Below are positions 57,739-64,000 of a DNA stretch of 64,000 nucleotides, piece by piece. Origin of the DNA: Streptomyces qinglanensis (lineage in GTDB: Bacteria > Actinomycetota > Actinomycetes > Streptomycetales > Streptomycetaceae); contig NZ_FOGO01000001.1 of NCBI RefSeq assembly GCF_900111245.1, positions 62,001 to 126,000 of the forward strand, in the 5' to 3' direction. The notes below the pieces were generated by a model, which was not told where the DNA came from, ran no database searches, and worked only from the letters and a program-made list of their open reading frames with translations. The translations under genes were made by a program, and so were the position numbers. The first letter of the stretch is position 1, and every line of letters starts with the position of its first letter.

Positions 57739-58511
57739 CGGGCGCCCGCGAAGTGGTCGTGCACACCGGCAAGGACGAACTGGCCCGGTCGACGGCCGCG
57801 CGGCTGGCCGGCCGCCTGGCCGACGCGCAGGCCGCACGCGGGACCGCGTCGGTGGTGCTGACCGGGGGCCGGAACGGCAACGGGCTGCTGGCCGCACTCG
57901 CCGACTCGCCCGAGGCGCGCGCCCGGCTGGACTGGTCCCGGCTGGACGTGTGGTGGGGGGACGAGCGCTTCCTTCCCGAGGGGCATCCGGACCGCAACCA
58001 CACCCAGGCCCGGGAGGCGCTGCTGGACGCGGTGCCGCTGGACCCGGCGCGGGTGCATGTGATGCCGCCCTCCGACAGCCGGTACGCGGGCGATGCCGAA
58101 GCCGCGGCGGAGGCGTACGCGACCGAGCTCGCGGCCGCGGCGGGCGCCGACCCCACGGTGCGGGTACCGGCCTTCGACGTCCTGCTGCTCGGCGTGGGGC
58201 CCGACACCCATGTCGCCTCGCTCTTCCCGGAGCACCCGGCGCTGCGGGAGACCGAGCGCACGGTCGTCGGCGTGCACGGGGCGCCCAAGCCGCCGCCCAC
58301 CCGGCTGTCGCTGACGCTGCCCGCGATCCGCGCCGCTGAGGAGGTGTGGCTGCTCGCGGCCGGCGCCGACAAGGCCGACGCGGTCGCCCTCGCCCTCGCC
58401 GCGGACCCCGGGCCGCTCCAGGCACCGGCCGCCGCGGCGTACGGGCGCTCGCGGACGCTGTGGCTGCTGGACCAGGCGGCCGCCGCCGGCCCCCCGGCGA
58501 CGGGGGCCTGA
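57735..58511 (+). CDS. pgl: 6-phosphogluconolactonase
   Basis: Hydrolyses 6-phosphogluconolactone, 258 residues, SugarP_isomerase/DevB fold. Motifs are SVVLTGGRNGNGLLAAL, VWWGDERFLPEGHPDRNH and FDVLLLGVGPDTHVASLFPEHPAL. The ATG at 57735 overlaps the opcA stop (ATGA). It is the last gene of the pentose-phosphate operon and is followed by a strong terminator. Confidence 0.96.
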   Translation: MTGAREVVVHTGKDELARSTAARLAGRLADAQAARGTASVVLTGGRNGNGLLAALADSPEARARLDWSRLDVWWGDERFLPEGHPDRNHTQAREALLDAVPLDPARVHVMPPSDSRYAGDAEAAAEAYATELAAAAGADPTVRVPAFDVLLLGVGPDTHVASLFPEHPALRETERTVVGVHGAPKPPPTRLSLTLPAIRAAEEVWLLAAGADKADAVALALAADPGPLQAPAAAAYGRSRTLWLLDQAAAAGPPATGA

Positions 58512-58527
58512 CCTCCCACCAGGTAAG

Positions 58528-58568
58528 CGTCGCAGGGGCCCGCCTCCGGGAGGCGGGCCCCTGCGGCG
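58528..58568. terminator. Bidirectional terminator between pgl and pgi
   Basis: A long stem (58528-58546 with 58550-58568, one G-T pair, core GCAGGGGCCCGCCT) sits between two convergent genes. Confidence 0.85.
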
Positions 58569-58610
58569 TCTCCGGGCCCGCCCGCGCCGCGGCCGCCCGG
58601 TGGGGCACGC

Positions 58611-60266
58611 TCAGGGAGTGCGGCCCCGCAGCGACCGGTAGCGGGCGACCAGCGCGGAGGTGGAGGCATCCAGGCCCGGCACCTGCGCGCCCTCGGTCAG
58701 GGCGGGTTCGAGGCGCTTGGCGAGCGCCTTGCCCAGCTCGACGCCCCACTGGTCGAAGGAGTCGATGTCCCAGACCGCGCCCTGGACGAAGACTTTGTGC
58801 TCGTAGAGCGCGATGAGCTGGCCGAGCACGGACGGGGTCAGCGCCGCGGCCAGGATGGTGGTCGTGGGCCGGTTCCCGGGGAACGTGCGGTGCGGGACCT
58901 GGGCCTCGGGCACGCCTTCGGCGCGCACCTCGTCCGCCGTCTTGCCGAAGGCCAGCGCCTGGCCCTGTGCGAAGAGGTTCGCCATCAGCAGGTCGTGCTG
59001 GCCGCGCAGGCCGCCGAGTTCCGCCACCGGCTCGGCGAAGCCCAGCAGGTCGGCGGGGATCGTCTTGGTTCCCTGGTGCAGGAGCTGGTAGTAGGCGTGC
59101 TGGCCGTTGGTGCCGGGGGTGCCCCACACGACGGGGCCGGTCTGCCAGTCGACGGGTCCGCCCCCGCGGGTGGTCGACTTGCCGTTGGACTCCATGTCCA
59201 ACTGCTGCAGGTAGGCGGTGAACTGGGAAAGGTAGTGGCTGTAGGGCAGCACGGCGTGCGACTGGGCGTCGTGGAAGTTGCCGTACCAGATGCCCAGCAG
59301 GCCGAGCAGCACGGGAGCATTGGCCTCCAGGGGCGCCGAGCGGAAGTGCTCGTCCATGAGGTGGAAGCCGGCCAGCATGTCGCCGAAGCACTCCGGTCCG
59401 ATGGCCACCATGAGGGAGAGGCCGATGGCCGAGTCGTAGGAGTAGCGGCCGCCGACCCAGTCCCAGAACTCGAACATGTTGTCGGTGTTGATGCCGAACT
59501 CGGCGACCTTCTCGGCGTTCGTGGAGACGGCCACGAAGTGCTGCGCGACGGCGGAGCGGTCCCCTCCGAGACCGGCCAGCAGCCACTCCCGGGCCGCTTC
59601 GGCGTTGGTGATGGTCTCCACGGTGGTGAAGGTCTTGGAGGCGACGACGAAGAGCGTCCGGGCCGGGTCCAGGTCCCGGACGGCCTCGTGCAGGTCCGCG
59701 CCGTCCACGTTGGAGACGAAGCGGAAGGTCATGTCGCGGCGGGTGTAGGGGCGCAGCGCCTCGTAGGCCATCTTGGGGCCGAGGTCGGAGCCGCCGATGC
59801 CGATGTTGACGACGTTCTCGATCCGCTCGCCGGTGTGGCCGCGCCAGTGGCCCTCGCGGATCTTGTTGGCGAAGGTGCCCATCTTGATGAGGACTTGGTG
59901 CACCTTGCCCATCACGTTCTCGCCGTCCACCCGGACGGTGGCCGACTCGGGGGTGCGCAGGGCCGTGTGCAGCACGGCACGGTCCTCGGTGACATTGATC
60001 TTCTCGCCCTCGAACATCGCGTCCCGCAGCCGCGTCACGCCCGCGGCCTCGGCGAGCTGCCGCAGCAGGCGCAACGTCTCGTCGGTGACCAGGTGCTTGG
60101 AGTAGTCGATGGACAGGTCGCCGACGCGCACGGCATACCGCTCGGCACGCTCCGGATCGTCCTCGAAGAGCTGCCGCAGGTGGGTGCCCCGGAACGCGTC
60201 GCGGTGCCGGGACAGCGCCTGCCACTCGGGCAGCTGATCGAGTCGGGTGCGGCCTTCAGCGTTCAT
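58611..60266 (-). CDS. pgi: Glucose-6-phosphate isomerase
   Basis: Interconverts glucose-6-phosphate and fructose-6-phosphate, 551 residues. SIS-domain motifs are [36 protein letters not shown] and [20 protein letters not shown]. The family signature with the catalytic histidine is [19 protein letters not shown]. The ATG at 60266 follows GAGGAG. It stands alone, facing the pentose-phosphate operon. Confidence 0.97.
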   Translation of the reverse strand: MNAEGRTRLDQLPEWQALSRHRDAFRGTHLRQLFEDDPERAERYAVRVGDLSIDYSKHLVTDETLRLLRQLAEAAGVTRLRDAMFEGEKINVTEDRAVLHTALRTPESATVRVDGENVMGKVHQVLIKMGTFANKIREGHWRGHTGERIENVVNIGIGGSDLGPKMAYEALRPYTRRDMTFRFVSNVDGADLHEAVRDLDPARTLFVVASKTFTTVETITNAEAAREWLLAGLGGDRSAVAQHFVAVSTNAEKVAEFGINTDNMFEFWDWVGGRYSYDSAIGLSLMVAIGPECFGDMLAGFHLMDEHFRSAPLEANAPVLLGLLGIWYGNFHDAQSHAVLPYSHYLSQFTAYLQQLDMESNGKSTTRGGGPVDWQTGPVVWGTPGTNGQHAYYQLLHQGTKTIPADLLGFAEPVAELGGLRGQHDLLMANLFAQGQALAFGKTADEVRAEGVPEAQVPHRTFPGNRPTTTILAAALTPSVLGQLIALYEHKVFVQGAVWDIDSFDQWGVELGKALAKRLEPALTEGAQVPGLDASTSALVARYRSLRGRTP

Positions 60267-60946
60267 CGCATCTCCTCTGGGTCGTCCCGCCCGTAGGAGC
60301 GGGGAAGGATCGGGCTCCCGCCGGAGCGGGCGGGGAACGGGGTCACCGGCGGAGCGACCCGTCCCGCCCCGCGGCCCGCAGCCGGCCGGGAGCCGGCAGG
60401 TTCGGTTGTGCGGGGTGGCGACCGCCCGGCGGGCGCGGGCACCTCGCGCCGGGCTCCGAGCGCAGACGGCACGGGCCCCGGAACGCACCGCGCCCGGTGG
60501 CCGGGGAACCCGCGTCGGCGTGCGGACGGCCGCGGCCGCGGGCGGCGTGCGGGCCCCGGCAGCCGGTGCTCCGGGGTCGGCAGCGGGCCGGGGCGACCGC
60601 GAAGTGTCCGGGACCGGGGGCGGGTTCGCCTGCCGCGGTCGGCGTGCGGACAGCGGAACCCCGTGGGCGGGGCGGCTGCCGCACTGCGGCACCGGGAGCC
60701 GCGACGACGGCGGCGCGCTCCGGGACCGAGCGAAACCGGCCCATTCCGCTCCTCTCGCCACGAACCCCGCCGCCCCCAACCTAGACGATGGACGGCTCGG
60801 CAGCGCACCGCCCCTCGGTGCGTTGCCGAGCCGTCCATCGTTCGGTGTCATGGCAGCGTCGGCCCAGCCGTCCGGCACCCGGCCGGCGGCGGCCTCCGCG
60901 GTGTCACAGGGCCCGGATCCCTTCCCGGGTCACCGGGGCGGGTCCG
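60267..60946. other. Intergenic region between pgi and rbpA
   Basis: 680 bp upstream of pgi and downstream of rbpA, both on the minus strand. Open frames exist, but they are low-complexity Arg/Ala/Gly/Pro translations without family resemblance. The only clear structure is the long hairpin at 60786-60840. The pgi promoter must lie here; I cannot place it. Confidence 0.6.
60786..60840 (-). terminator. Very long hairpin downstream of rbpA
   Basis: The 25-bp arms 60786-60810 (starting CGATGGACGGCTCGG) and 60816-60840 pair with a single G-T, around the 5-nt loop CCCCT. It lies about 105 bp beyond the rbpA stop. Confidence 0.7.
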
Positions 60947-61282
60947 TCAGATCTCGCCCCTGAGCTTGGCGAGCGCCTCGGCGAGGATGGCCTCGCCGTC
61001 CGCGTCGCTGCGCCGCTCCCGGACGTACGCGAGGTGGGTCTTGTACGGCTCGGTGCGCGGCGGGTCCGGGGGGTTGTCCGGGTCCTTGCCGGCGGGGAAG
61101 CCGCAGCGGGGGCAGTCCCAGGTCTCCGGGATCTGCGCATCGCTGGCGAAGCTCGGCTGGGTCTCGTGCCCGTTGGAGCACCAGAAGGGGATGCGGAGGC
61201 GGGGCGCGGAATCGCCTCGCTCGGCCTCCCCCATGGGGCCCGCTCCGACCCGGCTGCCCCGGATCGCGTTGCCACTTGCCAC
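60947..61282 (-). CDS. rbpA: RbpA-family RNA polymerase-binding protein
   Basis: A 111-residue member of the actinobacterial RbpA family, whose characterised members bind the principal sigma factor and stabilise the open complex. It begins VASGNAIRGSRVGAGPMGEAERG. The zinc-binding cysteines are in FWCSNGHETQPSF and TWDCPRCGFPAG, and the sigma-binding region is PPRTEPYKTHLAYVRERRSDADGEAILAEAL. The GTG at 61282 has GGGAG eight bases upstream. Streptomycetes also carry a second, more classical RbpA elsewhere, so this may be the paralogue. Confidence 0.9.
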   Translation of the reverse strand: MASGNAIRGSRVGAGPMGEAERGDSAPRLRIPFWCSNGHETQPSFASDAQIPETWDCPRCGFPAGKDPDNPPDPPRTEPYKTHLAYVRERRSDADGEAILAEALAKLRGEI

Positions 61283-61514
61283 GGTCGTAACTCCCTGCCT
61301 CACGGTGCCACGGAGCGTCGGCACTGCGCGCTCCGCTGCGGGCGCCCTAGTGTACGTAGGGCCCAACGCGCGCCCGGGGACCGGAGTTACTGCGTCGGTA
61401 CCGGACGCGGGCCCTCATGATAGGCAGGGGGTACGACACCCTGTCAGCCGTTGTGCAGGCGGCATCTGGGAATCGCGGCCGGGCCGCCGGGGCGGTGCCG
61501 CGGCGTGCGGCGGC

Positions 61515-61751
61515 TCAGTTGTTGAACTTCATCAGCAGGCCGAGCACGACGATGAGGGCGAACCACACCAGGCCGACGACGACCGTGATCCGGTCGAGGT
61601 TGCGCTCGGCGACCGACGAGCCGCCGACGGAGGACTGCATACCGCCACCGAACATGTCGGAGAGGCCGCCTCCCTTGCCCTTGTGCATCAGCACCAGCAG
61701 CAACAGCAGGGCGCTGAAGACGATGAGGGCGATTGAGAACCCCATGACCAC
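61515..61751 (-). CDS. secG: Preprotein translocase subunit SecG
   Basis: A small subunit of the SecYEG channel, 78 residues with two transmembrane helices (FSIALIVFSALLLLLVLMH and ITVVVGLVWFALIVVLGLL). They flank the conserved cytoplasmic loop KGKGGGLSDMFGGGMQSSVGGSSVAERNLDR. The start may be GTG at 61751 or ATG at 61745. It lies downstream of tpiA, as in most actinobacteria. Confidence 0.96.
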   Translation of the reverse strand: MVMGFSIALIVFSALLLLLVLMHKGKGGGLSDMFGGGMQSSVGGSSVAERNLDRITVVVGLVWFALIVVLGLLMKFNN

Positions 61752-61801
61752 GGCTGGACCAACTCTCTCGGATCGTGGCTGGACACTTGACGTTACGAAC
61801 G

Positions 61802-61838
61802 CTTGCGGGGACCGGAGCGCAGGTCCGGTCCCCGCAAG
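61802..61838 (-). terminator. Terminator between tpiA and secG
   Basis: The perfect 15-bp arms 61802-61816 (CTTGCGGGGACCGGA) and 61824-61838 have a 7-nt loop. It may end the pgk-tpiA transcript or attenuate readthrough into secG. Confidence 0.75.
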
Positions 61839-61891
61839 ACTACGACGGGCGACGGCCCGGCGTCACACGCCGCGGGTCGCCCGCGGACGGA

Positions 61892-62683
61892 TCACTGGTC
61901 GCGGAAGCGGACGATCTTGACGAACTCGTCCGTGTCCAGCGAGGCCCCGCCGACCAGGGCACCGTCGATGTCGGGCTGCGCCATGATCTTGGCGACGTTG
62001 CCGGCCTTGACGGAGCCGCCGTACTGGATCCGCACCCGCTGGGCCGTCGCCCCGGCATCGTCGTACAGCTCGGCGAGCCGGCCGCGGATCGCGCCGCAGA
62101 CCTCCTGGGCGTCCTCCTCGCCGCAGACCTTGCCGGTGCCGATGGCCCAGACCGGTTCGTAGGCGATGACCAGCCCGGCCGCGGCCTCGGCCGGGACGTC
62201 CTGGAGGGCGCCGTCGAGCTGGCGGAGGGTGTGCGCGACGTGGTCGCCCGCCTCTCGGACGGCCAGCTCCTCGCCGACGCAGACGATCGGGGTCAGCCCG
62301 TGCTTGAGCGCGGCCTTCACCTTGGCGTTGACCAGCGGCTCGTCCTCACCGTGGTACTGGCGGCGCTCCGAGTGGCCGATGGTGACGAAGGTGCAGTTGA
62401 GCTTCGCCAGCATCGGGCCGGAGATCTCACCCGTGTAGGCCCCGGAGTCCTGCGCGGACAGGTCCTGCGCGCCGTACCGGATGCGCAGCTTGTCGCCGTC
62501 GACCAGCGTCTGCACCGACCGCAGGTCGGTGAAGGGCGGCAGGACCGCGACGTCCACGGCCTCGTAGTCCTTGTCCGTCAGCGCGAAGGCGAGCTTCTGC
62601 ACATGGGCGATGGCCTCGAGGTGGTTGAGGTTCATCTTCCAGTTGCCCGCCATCAGCGGGGTGCGGGTGGGCGGTGTCGTCAT
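61892..62683 (-). CDS. tpiA: Triosephosphate isomerase
   Basis: Glycolytic TIM-barrel enzyme of 263 residues. The substrate lysine is in [12 protein letters not shown], the catalytic histidine in [11 protein letters not shown] and the catalytic glutamate in [13 protein letters not shown]; the phosphate loop is [11 protein letters not shown] near the end. The ATG is at 62683, 96 bp downstream of pgk on the same strand. Confidence 0.97.
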   Translation of the reverse strand: MTTPPTRTPLMAGNWKMNLNHLEAIAHVQKLAFALTDKDYEAVDVAVLPPFTDLRSVQTLVDGDKLRIRYGAQDLSAQDSGAYTGEISGPMLAKLNCTFVTIGHSERRQYHGEDEPLVNAKVKAALKHGLTPIVCVGEELAVREAGDHVAHTLRQLDGALQDVPAEAAAGLVIAYEPVWAIGTGKVCGEEDAQEVCGAIRGRLAELYDDAGATAQRVRIQYGGSVKAGNVAKIMAQPDIDGALVGGASLDTDEFVKIVRFRDQ

Positions 62684-62779
62684 GCCCTTCCTTCCATGTT
62701 CGCTTCTCCGCTCGCGCGGCGCGGTGCCAGTCTCGTAGTTGCCCGCGGCCCGGCAGCCGCGCGGGCGACGCCCACGGCG

Positions 62780-63991
62780 TCAGTCCTCCAGTGCGGCCAG
62801 GCCGGGAAGCGTCTTGCCCTCGAGGTACTCGAGGCTGGCGCCGCCGCCGGTCGAGATGTGTCCGAACGCATTCTCGTCGAAGCCGAGCTGACGCACCGCG
62901 GCGGCACTGTCACCGCCGCCGACGACGGTGAAGGCCGGGGAGTCGAGCAGACCCTGCGCGACGGCCTTGGTGCCCTCGGCGAAGTCGGGGTGCTCGAAGA
63001 CACCCATCGGACCGTTCCAGAAGACGGTGGCTGCGTCGGCGAGCTTCGCGGCGTAGAGCTTACGGCTCTCCGGGCCGATGTCCAGTCCCTCCAGCCCGGC
63101 CGGGATGGCGTCCGCCGCCACCACCTCCGGGTCGGCCGGCGCCTTGGTCTTCAGGTCGGGGAACTCCGCGGCCGCCAGCACGTCCACCGGCAGCACGAAC
63201 TCCACACCCAGCTCCTCGGCGCGCTGCAGATAGCCCTTGACCGCCGGGATCTGGTCCTCCTGGAGCAGCGACCTGCCGACCTCGTACCCCTGGGCCTTGA
63301 GGAAGGTGTAGGCCATTCCGCCGCCGATCAGCAGCCGGTCGGCCTTGCCCAGCAGGTGGTCGATGACACCGAGCTTGTCGGAGACCTTGGCGCCGCCCAG
63401 GACCACGGCGTAGGGCCGCTCGACGTCCTGGGTGAGCTTCCGCAGCACCCCCACCTCGGTGGCGATCAGATACCCGGCGGCGTGCGGGAGGCGGGCCGGC
63501 AGGTCGTAGACGGAGGCGTGCTTGCGGTGCACGGCACCGAAGCCGTCCCCCACGTACGCGTCCGCGAGCCCGGCCAGCTCGTCGGCGAAGGCGCCCCGCT
63601 CGGCGTCGTCCTTGCTCGTCTCGCCGGGGTTGAAGCGGAGGTTCTCCAGCAGCGTGACCCCGCCGTCGGCGGTCCCGCCGACGGTGGCCTTCGCACTGTC
63701 CCCCACCGTGTCGGTCGCGAAGGCGACCCGGGTGCCGAGGAGTTCACCGAGCCGCGCGGCGACCGGCGCCAGCGAGAACTGCGGGTCCGGGGCGCCCTTG
63801 GGGCGCCCCAGGTGGGAGGCCACGACCACGCGCGCACCGCTCTCGGTGAGCTTCCGGATCGTGGGGACGGCGGCCCGGATCCGGCCGTCGTCGGTGATGG
63901 TGTCGCCGTCGAGCGGGACGTTGAGGTCGGCGCGGACGAAGACCCGCTTGCCGGACACGCCTTCGCCGACGAGTTCGTCGATCGTCTTCAT
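62780..63991 (-). CDS. pgk: Phosphoglycerate kinase
   Basis: Glycolytic kinase, 403 residues. It has the signature [15 protein letters not shown], the basic-patch segment [21 protein letters not shown], and the nucleotide-binding [12 protein letters not shown] with [13 protein letters not shown] and [15 protein letters not shown]. The ATG is at 63991, nine bases from the right edge. The core GAPDH gene usually precedes it and should lie just outside the window, distinct from gap1 of the pen cluster. Confidence 0.97.
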   Translation of the reverse strand: MKTIDELVGEGVSGKRVFVRADLNVPLDGDTITDDGRIRAAVPTIRKLTESGARVVVASHLGRPKGAPDPQFSLAPVAARLGELLGTRVAFATDTVGDSAKATVGGTADGGVTLLENLRFNPGETSKDDAERGAFADELAGLADAYVGDGFGAVHRKHASVYDLPARLPHAAGYLIATEVGVLRKLTQDVERPYAVVLGGAKVSDKLGVIDHLLGKADRLLIGGGMAYTFLKAQGYEVGRSLLQEDQIPAVKGYLQRAEELGVEFVLPVDVLAAAEFPDLKTKAPADPEVVAADAIPAGLEGLDIGPESRKLYAAKLADAATVFWNGPMGVFEHPDFAEGTKAVAQGLLDSPAFTVVGGGDSAAAVRQLGFDENAFGHISTGGGASLEYLEGKTLPGLAALED

Positions 63992-64000
63992 GGATGGCTC

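Noticed and set aside
60247..60963. Plus-strand open frame in the pgi-rbpA gap
   Set aside because: The translation is Arg/Ala/Gly/Pro low complexity, runs through the long hairpin and shows no ribosome site or family motif.

Overview
The window is chromosomal DNA of a Streptomyces or a very close relative. It is very GC rich throughout, uses GTG (and one TTG) starts freely, and carries actinobacterial genes such as an RbpA-family protein, OpcA, a bL37-like ribosomal peptide, an SSI-type protease inhibitor, MHS/MFS transporters and a SufR-led suf operon. No rRNA, tRNA, CRISPR array, phage or insertion sequence was seen.

Layout. (1) 1-4670: an amidohydrolase cut by the left edge, then the ectoine/5-hydroxyectoine operon ectABCD, ending in a 19-bp hairpin. 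(2) 4742-19049: accessory metabolism and regulation. It holds a class V PLP enzyme, a ketoglutarate-semialdehyde-type dehydrogenase with a divergent IclR regulator, a membrane protein/sensor kinase/response regulator operon, a decayed penicillin-binding protein tail, uronate dehydrogenase, a GlsB/YeaQ-type membrane protein, a bL37-like peptide, an SSI-like inhibitor, a TerD-TerD fusion, a TetR regulator with a clear operator, and an MHS transporter. (3) 19368-21026: a large acidic protein of unknown function. (4) 21550-34210, all on the minus strand: a pentalenolactone-type sesquiterpenoid cluster, in transcription order gap1-penM-penH-penG-penF-penE-penD-penB-penA-penI, followed by a broken ispH-like remnant coupled to penI. 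(5) 34742-39799: secreted endonuclease/phosphatase-family protein, EI24 membrane protein, dapD, and an SMR efflux/TetR pair. (6) 39922-64000: housekeeping genes: sufR-B-D-Rieske-C-S-U-T, an ABC exporter, heme A and heme O synthases (ctaA, ctaB), the pentose-phosphate operon tkt-tal-zwf-opcA-pgl, then pgi, rbpA, secG, tpiA and pgk.

How the parts work together. In the pen cluster, PenB makes farnesyl diphosphate and PenA cyclises it to pentalenene. PenI, PenH and PenF carry out early oxidations, PenE (Baeyer-Villiger) and PenD (Fe/2OG) build the lactone series, and PenM rearranges pentalenolactone F to pentalenolactone. PenG probably exports the product. Gap1 is the expected insensitive target enzyme. 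The neighbouring pentose-phosphate and lower-glycolysis genes are core metabolism and include the pathway that the antibiotic attacks.

The main non-routine observations are the ispH-like remnant at the end of the pen operon, the lack of a visible cluster regulator, a strong iron-box match in the sufR/ABC-transporter intergenic region, several clean operator palindromes, a hairpin inside the ect operon, and decamer tandem repeats in two promoter regions. The pathways themselves are known. I did not find a convincingly new multi-gene system.
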